DNA of 64,000 nucleotides, from positions 2,542,001 to 2,606,000 of the forward strand of contig OX637354.1 of assembly GCA_951799405.1 (NCBI GenBank), read 5' to 3'. Position 1 is the first letter of the stretch, and each line of letters opens with the position of its first letter. The position numbers were made by a program, and so were the translations under genes. The notes under the pieces are model-generated. The model had not been told where the DNA came from. It saw nothing but the letters and a program-made list of their open reading frames with translations, and did not search any database. Shown here one piece after another: positions 41,795 to 51,941 of this stretch. Source of the stretch: Agapetus fuscipes. Taxonomy: Eukaryota; Arthropoda; Insecta; Trichoptera; Glossosomatidae.

Positions 41795-42227
41795 TATCTT
41801 AATCTAAGTTGTAAAGATATATATATAATTTGGAATTCATATTAAATGCATTCCCACAAGCAGACAAGCATAAAATTAAAATAAAAATGACGCCACAATT
41901 TTTTTTAAACAGAAAACGTTTTCTTTTAATTTTTTTCGTTTTATTTTGTTGCTTTATTTTTTAGACATATTGTTTTATAATTATTTTAGAATGACACAAT
42001 GTCTAGAAAACGATGTTATTTAGTTAAGGTAATGTGTACCTACAGTTTTCCAGATCAAATAAGCAATCTAATCTAATCTAAGTTGCAAATATAAGTAACA
42101 TTAAATATTCACATTATATGCATTTTCACAAGCAGAAACGCATAATTTCGCGCTAACACATGCCGCGTGTGGACCTACAATATAAAAACCCAATCTTTAA
42201 TGAACATAAGCCCTGCAACTCTGTTGG
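41795..42227 (-). repeat. Family C fragments, minus, flanking AT-rich insert
   Basis: Tail-side pieces at 41795-41870 and a longer one at 42065-42227. Between them, 41884-42060 resembles family I (see 57475-59440). Confidence 0.65.
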
Positions 42228-42330
42228 TGTTTACTTAAAACCGAAAATAAAATGCCAGCAAGGTTTACTAGGGCTTCGCAAGAAATCCCCCTCGGAAGCT
42301 GGGAAACCCCCACTTCAACTGAAGTGCATT
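42228..42330 (+). repeat. SINE B internal fragment
   Basis: GGTGTTTACTTAAAACC, CAAGGTTTACTAGG and ACTTCAACTGAAGTG, with head and tail missing. Confidence 0.65.
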
Positions 42331-42617
42331 TTGCAGTTTAGATATATATTTTTTGGTGAACAATATCGGATACTGAATATTCTATATACCGGTATATACC
42401 GGTAATACCAGGAATAAGGTATTAATTAATACCCGGTATCACATGATGTGGTTCCGGGATCAGGTTACTGTGCCAGGAAGCCATCTGGATAAAACCCAAT
42501 TATAACTAGGGATGTTGTGGATGTAAAGTTTCGGATATGGATACGGATACACTAAAAAATGGTTCACTTTGCCAAAGTCCCCTTTTTACAGGAAAGGTCG
42601 ACAAGGGTTGCAGGGTT

Positions 42618-42869
42618 CTAAATCTAAATCTAAGCTGCAAAAATATATACGATTTAAGATTCATATTAAACGCATTCCCACAAGCAGACATGTATAATTT
42701 CGCGCTAACACATGCCGCATGTAGACCTACAATATAAAAACCCAAATCTCAAATGAACATAAACACTGCAACTCTTGCCGAACTCCACTGAAACAGGGGT
42801 GACATTGGCAAAGTGAACCGTGTTTTACAGTATGGGTGATCAGCCTCATACCAACCTATAAGTCAAGGA
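42618..42869 (-). repeat. Family C repeat, minus, inside the hAT-like MITE
   Basis: Nearly complete (CATACCAACCTATAAGTC at the right; TAAATCTAAATCTAAGC tail at the left). Confidence 0.8.
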
Positions 42870-42959
42870 TAGTTTAGGTCTCATTTATACCCCCTCCTCT
42901 CGTCACAACAAGGGCAACTCGTAGAACGGCTCACATTCAACCATTTGCATTCGACATCA

Positions 42960-43015
42960 AAACTATGCGGCACTCTAACAAGTGTCACATACCCCTAGAG
43001 TCTCTTGAATCTAAG
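42960..43015 (+). repeat. SINE A tail fragment
   Basis: TATGCGGCACTCTAACAAG through CCCTAGAGTCTCTTG; only the LINE-shared tail survives. Confidence 0.65.
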
Positions 43016-43196
43016 AAAGACATTTTTTTTATTTCGGATATCCGCTAGTTTCGCTTGCGGATACGGATATCCATAGCATCCCTATTATAACACAATTAAT
43101 GTCAATAACCAATGAAGGCTGAGACAATCTTTCATAAAGATATGACGAAACAGTATCCAATTCCCGAATAACCAGTTATAAATAAATAAATATAAT

Positions 43197-43322
43197 GATT
43201 ATTTATTTAATCAGCACTGATTTTGTGAGAATTACACCTCAAGAGCCCTCTGCAAGCTTTGTTGTCGCTGTGGAAAATGCCGATTCTTTAAGATACATTG
43301 TCAAACTCGTTTTAACGGCTTT
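43197..43322 (-). repeat. SINE D 3' part, minus
   Basis: Inverted tail GATTTATTT-like, ACACCTCAAGAGCCCTCTG, and the tail-core junction GCTTTGTTGTCGCTGTGG. Confidence 0.75.
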
Positions 43323-43326
43323 CTAA

Positions 43327-43575
43327 ATCTAAATCTAAGTTGCAAATATATGCATCATTTAAGATTATATTAAGTGCATGCCCACAAACAGACACGTGTA
43401 AGTTCACGCCTACAGATGCTGCATGCTTATTTACAAATTTAAAACCCAAACCTCAAATGAACATAAACCTTTGAAACTTTTTCGGATCTCTCCTGAAACA
43501 GGGGTGACGTTGGCAAAGATAAACATTTTTTTACAGTATGAGCGGTCAGCCTCATGCCAACCTATTAGTCAAGGT
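43327..43575 (-). repeat. Family C repeat, minus, full length
   Basis: Complete from ATGCCAACCTATTAGTCAAGG (right) to a CTAAATCTAAATCTAAG tail (left). Confidence 0.82.
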
Positions 43576-43577
43576 TT

Positions 43578-43899
43578 GACCGGTCCGTAGCTCAGTGGTA
43601 ACACTGCGGACTCTGAATGGGAAGGTTGTGGGTTCGAATCCCAGCGGAGCACAAAAAATATACCATTTATATTTTCAAACTTGCTCTTCGCTGGGTTGAA
43701 AAATTCATATACCGTTACCAATGACCGGTCACTGAAAGGTCCATCCAGCCTTACAGCAACTGAGTCTTGCTTGAGTATTGGCACTTTTTAGCGATGACCA
43801 AGCTCGTACACCTCTGCTGCACTATAACAAGTGTCATAGACCCCTAGAGTCTCTAGAATCTACGGAGTCTCCCGCACAGGATTTCTTAAAAAAAAAAAA
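43578..43899 (+). mobile_element. SINE A, full length reference copy
   Basis: Head GACCGGTCCGTAGCTCAG (A box), B box GGTTCGAATCC at 43631-43641, core ending in CCAAGCTCGTACACC, then the tail CTCTGCTGCAC to CCGCACAGGATTTC and an A-run. About 322 bp. The tail is homologous to the 3' end of the LINE at 45642-49183. Confidence 0.9.
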
Positions 43900-44914
43900 T
43901 GCTCTCAGCGGAGAGATGTACAATTTTATTCTGATTTTTTTTTAAAACATTGTGAGTCCGTCTTTACCCACCGATATTTCAACAACTTTTGCCTCCCCTA
44001 ATCTCGAACCTGAGCCTCTCGGTTTATAATATGTAGGTAAAGTACAACTGTATACTTGACTTGGCGCTTTGCGGTCCGGCGGGCAAAATCCGCGGAACCT
44101 TTTTCTGCCCCGCTGGATATTACTCCGACGAAACGTTCCGAGGGGGGATTTTTATTTGATAATTGTTTCTTTAAACAAAAAAATACTCGGGAGCTCCCGC
44201 CGAAATACGCCGTTAAATACATATTTAAAAATTTCATTAAACGTACAGAAATAATATTTTCTTAGAAAATGTGTTTTTTTTTCGTCCTCTCATCTTTTTC
44301 TTGTCCTAGTTCTTTTTTATTTTTAAGGTAAGTATGAGGCTGACCACACACACTGTGAAATATTATTCATTTTGTCAATATTTCCCTTGTTTCAGGGAGG
44401 GTCGGAACTGTTTTCAAGAATTAAATAAATTAATTTATTTTAATATTTTTAAGGGTTTGGTGGTTTACACAGTGAAAGTCCATTGTATATTAATGAAATA
44501 AAACGCAGTTTAAATTCATTTTTATATTCTTTAACTATGTCAAACGTAAACTGCGTTTTTTTTAATTAATAATAATAATAATTAATTTTAGTTTTTTTAT
44601 ATTATCTCATAAATTATTCACATTACATAAAATAAACTGCATCGTTTACTAGAATTTGTATCGTTCTATAATTATGAAGAAAAAAATATTACAAAATACA
44701 AACAAAATGAGAGCAAAAAAATGTGAAAAAAAGAGTTTTTTTAAATATTTTTTTTTGGCGTCATTTTTTAAGTTATTTATAAAAAAAACAGCTTTAAAAT
44801 TAAGATAAAAAACAATTAAATGCGCGTGATTTTTTCCATTAATTTCACTTATTTACTAAGGCCATAAAGTATAAGAAATGTATTTTGAAAAACAAATGTT
44901 ATTTTTTTTGAACG
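43900..44914. other. Largely unassigned AT-rich stretch
   Basis: A 120-bp inverted repeat (AAACGCAGTTTA and TAAACTGCGTTT) lies at about 44503-44560. A family C fragment lies at 44320-44410, and family I-like sequence (GGCGTCATTTTTTAAG) at about 44757. A GC-rich patch at 44060-44150 gave no credible exon. Confidence 0.5.
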
Positions 44915-44992
44915 GAGTCTTAAGGTGTGATTCACACAAAAACAGAGCTGATAAAATAAATCATCCTATTATTATTATTATCATAACCTCCA
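44915..44992 (+). repeat. SINE D tail
   Basis: GTCTTAAGGTGTGATTCAC, AAAACAGAGCTGATAAAA, then (TAT)n. Confidence 0.7.
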
Positions 44993-45063
44993 ATTTGCCA
45001 CTCCTCTGTTTCTTCAATTGTACCTACAATATTTGTTGGGCGGAAAGTTTGCTTTTATCTGTT

Positions 45064-45192
45064 TGAGGTAACAAGTTATAACTCGCGATGAGGTAATGAG
45101 CAATAACTTAGGTTGAGGTAATGAGTAATCACTTAACTTGAGGTAATGAGCAATAACTTAAGTTGAGGTAATGAGTAATCACTTAAGTTGAG
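45064..45192. repeat. 25-bp tandem repeat, five units
   Basis: TTGAGGTAATGAGTAATCAC and TTGAGGTAATGAGCAATAAC units alternate, giving a 50-bp two-unit order. Confidence 0.8.
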
Positions 45193-45656
45193 GGAGTGAT
45201 AATGCTGTAATTCTTACTTGAGTTTGGTTTCCTGCTAATTCAGATAAAAGTAAGGTTAGTTCGTCTACCTAGTGCTTGTTTAGCTTACCTACCATTTGAT
45301 TTAAAGATTCGTTAAGTTCTAACAATCATATTCTACACAATCTGAGCAAAGAAAAAATCCTAGAACACGATAATGTGAGAGTTGTTATTCAATATTTTCA
45401 AAATCAATTTCCAGAATTCATAAGGCACATTGTTCCAGTACACATACAAACATTAAATTAAATTAAATTAAATTAAATTAAATTAAATTAAATTAAAATT
45501 AAATTAGGCTGATTTATTTGGTGAGCGCTGTTTTTGTGTGTATCACACCTCAAGAGCCCTCTGAGAGCTTGGTCGTTGCTGTAGAAAGCGCCAATTCTCA
45601 AGCAAGACCCAGTTGTTGTAAGGCTGGATGGACCTTTTGATTTTTTTTTTTTTTTT

Positions 45657-48600
45657 TTAAGGAATCCTGTGCGGGAGGCTCCCCAATTCTTGTGAGTCTT
45701 GGGGGTCTATGTCACCCTGGAAGGGTGCCGCAGAGGTGTTGCTTGAGTTCTTGGTTCTGTCGTGAGGCGCTGCAAGGAAGTGGTGATTGATGTTGGTTTT
45801 GAATAAAACCGGATTAAATTGGGAAGGGAACACAGATACTGGTAGACCATTCCATAAACGGGCAGTTTGGCAAAGGAATGAGTCATGAAAACGCCAAGTT
45901 CTCATAGTTTTGAGATCGACTGCAAAGGGATGAATGAGAGTCGTACTACGAGTTTCCCTTTCTGAAATGCGAGGGGGAGGGATTAATGAATGGAGCTCAT
46001 TAGAACAAGCTCCGTGGTAATATCGATAAAAAAGACTGAGCATTCCAACTTTTCTTCTGTGCTGGAGCGGCTGCAGATCGGATGTCAGAGAAGGATCATT
46101 GATCAACCTCACTGCCCTCCTTTGCACAGAATCAAGTTGGTCACTCAACTTCTTGGACATAACACACCAGAGATGGCTGCCATACTCGATAATGGGGCGG
46201 ATTTGGGATTTATACAGAGTCAATAACTGGGCTGAAGTAAAAAACCTACGGGCTCTGTATAATATGCCGAGTCGCCGGAAAGCGGAAGTTGTGCGAGACT
46301 CAATAGCATCATGGTATTTTAACTCTGATGACAGAGAAACACCAAGAAGATTTAAGTGTTCATGGTTAGAAAGGGAGACATTGTCGAAAGTTGGGAGATA
46401 GTTGTTTGGAATCCTCTTTAAGGATATCAGACATGCTTGAGTCTTTTTGACGTTGAACTCTACAAGGTTGTCAGTGCCCCAACGGCTGACAGCCCTGAGA
46501 TCTGTATTGATCTTTGAAGCTAATGATTCACGAGCAATAGATATCGCTGAACTATTTGGGGGCTTTGTAAAAGAGAAACCGTCATGTATTGTACTGTCAT
46601 CGGCATAGCAGTGGATAGGAGCACAGGATAGTAAATCATTGATGTGCATAAGAAAAAGTGTCGGAGACAAGACAGATCCTTGGGGGACACCGGAATTGAT
46701 TGGTAGCAGGGCTGATTTACTACCATCGATGACTGTTTGGATAGATCTGTCTTTTAGAAAGCTGGAAATCCATTCTATGAGGAGAAGGGGAAGTCCAAAT
46801 GATGACAATTTGTTAAGGAGGCTGGAGTGCCAAACTCTATCAAAAGCTTTGGAAATGTCAAGAGCAACAGCTTGTGTTTCGCCCATAAGATCGAGGCGTC
46901 GACCCCAGACGTGTGTGACATAAGTGAGAAGGTCACCACTGGAGCGGTTACGGCGAAAACCGTATTGGTGGTCGCTAAGCAGTTTATGGGTTTCCAGATA
47001 TTCCATAAGCTTATCGTTTATGATCCTTTCCATGACTTTTGAAAGTAAGGAAGTGATTGCGATTGGACGATAATTGGCAGGGTCAGAGCGAATTCCCTTC
47101 TTGGGGATGGGATGAACGGTTGCAACCTTCCAGTTAGAAGGCACGGTACCGCATCCAAGGGACAATTTGTACAGTTTATAAAGGGGTGGAGCTAGTTCAT
47201 TTGCGCAGTTTCTTAATACTAAGGCTGGAATACCATCAGGGCCGCTGGATTTGCGTGTATCTAACCCTTTTAGAGCAGTGAGCACATCTGTGTGTGTTAT
47301 TTTGGGCATCTCCATAAAGGAGCTGCTATGGGGAATTGATATAGGTGATTTGCCATTATCGTGAAGTGTGGAATTATTGGCAAACAAAGTACACAGAAGA
47401 TTAGCTTTGTCCGGACCGGAGTGGGCTAATGTGCCATCAGGCTTAGTTAGAGGAGGAAAGGACGAAGCGCAAAAGTTACGACTAATCAGAGCAGACAAAG
47501 ACCAGAAAGATCGATTTCCGCTGGGACAGGCGGAAAGTTTTTGGCTTATTCTGAAGTCGTGATCAAGTTTAGCTCTATTAATGGTGGCTTTACACTCTTT
47601 GGACACTTTGTTGAAGGCTTTTTTATTTGCAGTGGTGTTTGATTTGGTCAAAGTTTGATACGCAGAATTTTTGCGTTTGACCGCAACCGAGCATTCTTGA
47701 TTAAACCAAGGATTGGTTTTTGACCGCAAGGGTTTGTTTGTGGATGGAATGAAGTTTTCCATTCCACATTGGACTAACTTAACGAGTTCGTTAGAACATG
47801 AAGAGGGGTCATTATGCTCATTGCAAATTTTGTTCCAAGGAAGATCTTTAAAGTATTTCTTTAAGCCGTCCCAGTTGGCCGACTTATAATGCCACATTTT
47901 CCTACTGGTCTTCTCGAGCAGTGGGCGGGGTGAAGTGACAGAAGTGGACGTTGTCACCAGGCAATGATCAGATGATCCGAGAGCAGCCGTGACCCTTACC
48001 TTATACCCATGTGGTTTATTTGTAAGAAATAAGTCAAGGAGGTTAGAACGATGCCCTTGAACATCGGGGATTCTTGTTGGATCAGAAACAAGCTGGGAGA
48101 AGCTGTGGAAGCTTGCAAAGTGTTCAGCCAAAGTTCCGGCGGAGTCCGTGGATCCAGAAAATTTCAACCATGAAACATTGTGGACATTGAAGTCCCCGAG
48201 GATCACGATCTCCGCGGATGGGTGACGAAGCCAAAGAGTAGCCACAGATTGTTCTAAGTACTCAAACAGCGAAGATGTGTCTGATGTACTCGAGTTAGGG
48301 GAGCGGTATACGCATGCATAAAATCTGATAACAGAAGAGATATACATACGCACCCACAATGTATTAAAACGGGAATCCTCAATGTTATGCAGTCGTGTGC
48401 AGTCTAAGCTGGAACGTGCATATACACAGACACCACTTTTAGGTTTGAAATTGCTCTCGAGGATGTAACCTGGGCAGCGAAGGTGGTTATCATCGGAGGG
48501 AGGAGAAATCTGTGTCTCAGTGAGGAATAATAGATCGGGGTGAAGGGACTGAAGGTGATGAAAGACAGGGTTCAAATTGCAGTTGAGACCACGTATATTG

Positions 48601-48914
48601 CAGAAGTCAACACTTAGAGTGGTCCTCTTCTTCTCTGCTGGTCTTGAGGTGGGAACTGTGTGTGTTGGCAGGACCGGATGATTCGGTGGACGTGGCACAG
48701 GAAGACAGATATGTTGCTTTCGCTGCAGACATAGATAAACTTTACGACCGGCACGTTTCCCACGATAGTGTTTCTTGTTATCAATCAGTGATGACTTGGG
48801 TGAATGACATCTGACAGTTGTATATAAACAGAGATCTGTCAGAGTCTGTTTTAGTCTATCATTGATGACACTTGCACAGTGCTGCCAACCCACTAATTGT
48901 TCAAATGTATACAT
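45657..48914 (-). CDS. LINE endonuclease-reverse transcriptase, intact
   Basis: 1,085 residues. Residues 1-95 are basic with no clear domain. An APE-type endonuclease follows (about 96-325): N106 in FCNIRGL, E133 in TET, GDFN (240-243), and SSDH (314-317) with the catalytic Asp-His. The reverse transcriptase (about 555-830) has NYRPIAITS, ALDISKAFD (D686), SGVPQGSVLSP, and CYADD (769-773). The C-terminal region has IIEYGSHLW and SVQRRAVRLINDPSL, typical of Jockey/CR1-type LINEs. All key residues are present with no stops, so activity is plausible. The stop TAA is formed where coding sequence meets the A-tail. It would act by nicking target DNA and priming reverse transcription there. Confidence 0.92.
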   Translation of the reverse strand: MYTFEQLVGWQHCASVINDRLKQTLTDLCLYTTVRCHSPKSSLIDNKKHYRGKRAGRKVYLCLQRKQHICLPVPRPPNHPVLPTHTVPTSRPAEKKRTTLSVDFCNIRGLNCNLNPVFHHLQSLHPDLLFLTETQISPPSDDNHLRCPGYILESNFKPKSGVCVYARSSLDCTRLHNIEDSRFNTLWVRMYISSVIRFYACVYRSPNSSTSDTSSLFEYLEQSVATLWLRHPSAEIVILGDFNVHNVSWLKFSGSTDSAGTLAEHFASFHSFSQLVSDPTRIPDVQGHRSNLLDLFLTNKPHGYKVRVTAALGSSDHCLVTTSTSVTSPRPLLEKTSRKMWHYKSANWDGLKKYFKDLPWNKICNEHNDPSSCSNELVKLVQCGMENFIPSTNKPLRSKTNPWFNQECSVAVKRKNSAYQTLTKSNTTANKKAFNKVSKECKATINRAKLDHDFRISQKLSACPSGNRSFWSLSALISRNFCASSFPPLTKPDGTLAHSGPDKANLLCTLFANNSTLHDNGKSPISIPHSSSFMEMPKITHTDVLTALKGLDTRKSSGPDGIPALVLRNCANELAPPLYKLYKLSLGCGTVPSNWKVATVHPIPKKGIRSDPANYRPIAITSLLSKVMERIINDKLMEYLETHKLLSDHQYGFRRNRSSGDLLTYVTHVWGRRLDLMGETQAVALDISKAFDRVWHSSLLNKLSSFGLPLLLIEWISSFLKDRSIQTVIDGSKSALLPINSGVPQGSVLSPTLFLMHINDLLSCAPIHCYADDSTIHDGFSFTKPPNSSAISIARESLASKINTDLRAVSRWGTDNLVEFNVKKTQACLISLKRIPNNYLPTFDNVSLSNHEHLNLLGVSLSSELKYHDAIESRTTSAFRRLGILYRARRFFTSAQLLTLYKSQIRPIIEYGSHLWCVMSKKLSDQLDSVQRRAVRLINDPSLTSDLQPLQHRRKVGMLSLFYRYYHGACSNELHSLIPPPRISERETRSTTLIHPFAVDLKTMRTWRFHDSFLCQTARLWNGLPVSVFPSQFNPVLFKTNINHHFLAAPHDRTKNSSNTSAAPFQGDIDPQDSQELGSLPHRIP

Positions 48915-49163
48915 GGGTATACAGCAGAAAAGAATAAGTAAATGTTGCTTGCAACAATACTACAGAAACTTGTATTTTTATAAATTTAAAAAGAATAAGG
49001 CACTCTGCTGGCACTCAAAACAACAAAAAATGTTCACTGTCACTTCACACAAAGGTTCAGGGGAAAATCACCCACTTTGCAGCACTTTTTCACAAAAAAA
49101 GACATAAAAACAAGCAGAGCTCTGACAGGTGTACTGGCAGCTACAGAGCGCCATCTGTCGATG

Positions 49164-49182
49164 ATGATGATGATGACGACAA
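49164..49182. repeat. (GAT)n run at LINE 5' end
   Basis: GATGATGATGATGATGACG at the very start of the LINE 5' UTR (read inverted); it may be part of the element. Confidence 0.6.
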
Positions 49183-49429
49183 GATGACCGGTCTTTGGTA
49201 AAGGTTTATGAATTTTTCAACCCAGCGAAGAGCAAATTTGAAAATATAAATGGTATGTTTTTTGTGCTCCGCCGGGATTTGAACCCACGACCTTCCAGTT
49301 ACGAGTCCGAAGTGTTACCACCTGGACTACGGACCGGTCTAAAAAACATTGCTCATGTGAAATTGCCTCTGATGGACGTAAGACAAACAAGCACTAAGGG
49401 AACGTTTTGTCGTATTTTTATCTAAATTA

Positions 49430-49870
49430 CAAAGATATGTTGACATGTTAGCCTCATATTTTATGTATGCCACAAATGCATTAAGTAAGTTTGCGCTTAC
49501 ACATGCTTCATGTGTACATACAAAATAAAAATAAACTCACATGAACATACACTTTGCAACTCCTGCCGCCTTTCCCTGAAACTGGGGTGGCATTTACGAT
49601 GTGTTACAATTTAAAGTTTATAGGATTGCTGGTCAGTCCATTCAACTTTTTTTCGTTCTTCCCTGAAACAGGAGTGACATTGATGAAGTGTGCGAATTTC
49701 AAAGTAGATATTTTTGGCCAGCCTCAGCTGTATGTCAAGGAACATGAATTTCAACGTAATTAAAACTATTTTCTCGCCGCTGCCAACAACATTCCATATC
49801 AACCGCCACTGCTTTGGATCACTTCATACTTCCCTAATTACATTCAGAGTCATAATCTTTTTCATTACTT
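49430..49870 (-). mobile_element. RTE-like LINE 3' end (family C), diverged
   Basis: Family C module with an internal duplication (CCCTGAAACTGGGG and CCCTGAAACAGGAG, 100 bp apart), then a 3' UTR and a coding relic at 49800-49870. Confidence 0.7.
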
Positions 49871-50486
49871 TGGTTGCACTCTGCCAGTAACTATACCATG
49901 GTAATTAAAAAGCAATAACTGCTTTAGGGAGTGACAACTTCCGGTGACTACTTTTGCCACCATAACCCTAAAAGGAGTGGCATGCTTGCTATTGATTTTT
50001 ACTGGAAAAGGTTCACACAGGGGGGGCGGCAAGTACATTGGCACACCTGTACAAACCGACACTGGTTGGTAAGCCAGGGGCGAACAGTGCATACAGGACT
50101 AGGGTAGGCAACAGGGGGTAAAAAAATAATGATAAAAAATTTCAAGTCATTGAGATTAAAGCAATTTTCTTTTTGGTTTAATAAAAAATAGGTTTTGAGA
50201 TCAATGTGATTTTATAATCTAAATTGCGAAGATTTATTAATATATTTTTTTATTACTTTACGACAAAAGCCTTTTACCAAATATAAAAATAAAGTATTTT
50301 ATCCATACGAAACAAAATTACTTCACTAAGTACAAGATATCGCCACCTTGAGGGTAATACTGAATAAGTGCTGATTCACTGATTTGTGAAATCGTGTAAC
50401 AACAATTTCATTATGTGCTTCTGGTAAGTAATAAGTGAACCAATTATAAGGCGATATTCATGACAAATTTCTAAACTACAAGATTT
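49871..50486. other. Unassigned intergenic DNA
   Basis: A GC-rich piece (GGGGGGGCGGCAAG) lies at about 50021; otherwise AT-rich. No gene was found. Confidence 0.4.
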
Positions 50487-50753
50487 TCAAACTTTTATAG
50501 TATTTTCTCTCCAACTTTCGAGCTTTCCTTTTGCACCTCCTACTTGAGCCCCGGACTGGATCTCCTCCCAGTCAATTGAGGACGCCATCAGCACATCCTT
50601 GTGATTGGCACGAAGTAGTAAGAAGCGCATCTCGATGACATTGCACCGAGTCAGTAACTTCGGGTTTTTGCTGTTTTCTCTAGTGGACGAACAGGTAAAT
50701 CTAGAATCACTGCTGGGTCGGGTCACGACCATCGGGAAGGCCTTCCGCCACAA
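50487..50753 (-). CDS. Unassigned 88-residue open frame
   Basis: The minus frame reads MWRKAFPMVV, then LLTRCNVIEMRFLLLRAN, VLMASSIDWEEIQSGAQ and KLESWRENTIKV before a stop. It is less AT-rich than its surroundings, has a balanced amino-acid composition and matches none of the repeat families here. I do not recognise it. It could be a single exon, a decayed transposon fragment or chance. No convincing splice sites were found at its ends. Confidence 0.3.
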   Translation of the reverse strand: MWRKAFPMVVTRPSSDSRFTCSSTRENSKNPKLLTRCNVIEMRFLLLRANHKDVLMASSIDWEEIQSGAQVGGAKGKLESWRENTIKV

Positions 50754-50841
50754 AAAAATTATAGCATTGCATGAGCGCTCTGTGATACGCTTCCCCGGAT
50801 GAGAGTGTATATAAACGGAATGGGTATGCGGATGAGTTTGC

Positions 50842-50971
50842 GCAACTGTATCTATCTGAAGATACGACGAAATAAAACATGGCAGTGTATCAACAGCTGA
50901 TCCACCTTATATGGAACAAGGATCAGCTGTTCAGGCCCCGCCATGTTTTATTTGGTCTTATCTTCAAATAG
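50842..50971. mobile_element. Small fold-back element
   Basis: Arms AACTGTATCTATCTGAAG ... ATCAACAGCTGATCC and GGATCAGCTGTTCAGG ... AATAGGTACAGTT are inverted, with a loop of about 15 bp. Confidence 0.75.
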
Positions 50972-51455
50972 GTACAGTTAGATCTACCGACGGCCGTAGA
51001 AATTTCCCTCCCTGTCCTGTGTACTTTATCATCCCATGAAAAAAGCCATTGACCGAAAACAAACTATGACTTAATTATTTAAAAATTTGAAATGGTAAAC
51101 CATGGTTTTATTTCACTTATTTTAAATAAGTGAATTAAAACCATGTTTTAACATCATTTTTTTTAAAATATAATTAAAAATGGACTTTCACTGTGTAAAC
51201 AGATCAACACTAAAAAATATAAACTATGACTTCTTTTTCATTCGAATCTTGCGAAAACTCTAGCACATCCTTTATAAAGAGCAGTATATAATATGTAGGA
51301 ACGCAGAAGTTTATATAATTCCTGCGTAGTCTCTCATGTTTTAATGAGGCTCCCAACGTCTACGACTTTTGCATCTACGACCGGCGTAGCACGCGCCCAT
51401 ACAAACCCTGTACCGTGTCTAATGTGTGTACACATTTGCACACGTATTATACACA
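50972..51455. other. Unassigned DNA with an AT-rich hairpin
   Basis: AACCATGGTTTTATTTCAC and AAGTGAATTAAAACCATG form an inverted repeat at about 51098-51145. (CACA)n-like sequence begins near 51430. Confidence 0.45.
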
Positions 51456-51941
51456 TCAACGGTTAAAAGGCTGCAGGGCATAAGCGAGATTATGGTCAAA
51501 AACAAGTTATGAATGCTATCCTACTTGAAATTTTCCGCTCTTTCTAATGCGCTAACTCCCATAGCTCTACGATTATTTTTGTGTTGTTTATGCCCAAGCA
51601 AACAACTGCATTTTCGATGTATGATTTTACAAGATTTTGGCCCTTTTTGTCCTAAAGGCGCTTGTGACATCAAAAAAATGTACAACATCGTTAAACTTCA
51701 TTAACAGGAATGCCAATAAATACCTTCATTTTTTTTAATTTTAGAGTTGTTTTGATTTTAACGATAGAATATTATCTTTGATAACCCACTTGACCCTCTC
51801 AAAAAAAAAAAAAAAAATCTTGTTAAAAAATAACAATAAATAAAAAAAGTAATGCCATTTTACTGCAATCTCAAACTTTAAACTGCTCTCCTGAACAATT
51901 TGGTTTATGTCGCTTATGCCCTACTGCCTTTTAACCGTCGA
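51456..51941. mobile_element. MITE G
   Basis: Ends TCAACGGTTAAAAGGC and CCTTTTAACCGTCGA. It contains the single seed TTATGCCCTACTGCC near the right end. Inserted in an ACACGTGTGT-type microsatellite that resumes at 51942. Confidence 0.85.

Larger units (their letters stand above)
42507..43083. mobile_element. hAT-like MITE with perfect 8-bp target duplication
   Basis: Ends TAGGGATGTTGTGGAT and ATCCATAGCATCCCT are inverted copies. ATTATAAC lies on both sides (42499-42506 and 43084-43091), an exact 8-bp duplication as in hAT elements. A family C copy and a SINE A tail lie inside. No transposase remains. Confidence 0.82.
45642..49183 (-). mobile_element. Full-length EN-RT LINE (Jockey/CR1-like)
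   Basis: About 3.5 kb: 5' UTR of about 270 bp (49183-48915), one intact ORF, and an A-tail starting at its stop codon. There is no separate ORF1 upstream and virtually no 3' UTR. It sits in a SINE core and leaves at most a very short overlap (TGA) as duplication. The final about 85 bp of coding sequence are homologous to the SINE A tail, suggesting this lineage supplies the machinery for SINE A. Confidence 0.9.
45455..49338 (-). mobile_element. SINE D, minus, split by a full-length LINE
   Basis: The 3' part with an (AATTT)n tail is at 45455-45641, the 5' part with the tRNA-like head at 49184-49338 (B box GGGTTCAAATCCC, inverted). The core is interrupted within ACCTTTGGTGACCGG. The tail ACACCTCAAGAGCCC (inverted) matches the L2/CR1-like LINE end at about 59040. 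Confidence 0.85.
45269..49405. mobile_element. MITE F split by SINE D and LINE
   Basis: Left part 45269-45454 (AGTGCTTGTTTAGC to ACATACAAACATT). Right part 49341-49405 (AAACATTGCTCATGTG to ACAAGCACTAAGGG). The overlap AAACATT on both sides of the gap is a target duplication of the inserted SINE. Confidence 0.85.

Noticed and set aside
45990..47562. Plus-strand open frames opposite the LINE ORF
   Set aside because: They are antisense shadows; no domain or coding signature of their own.
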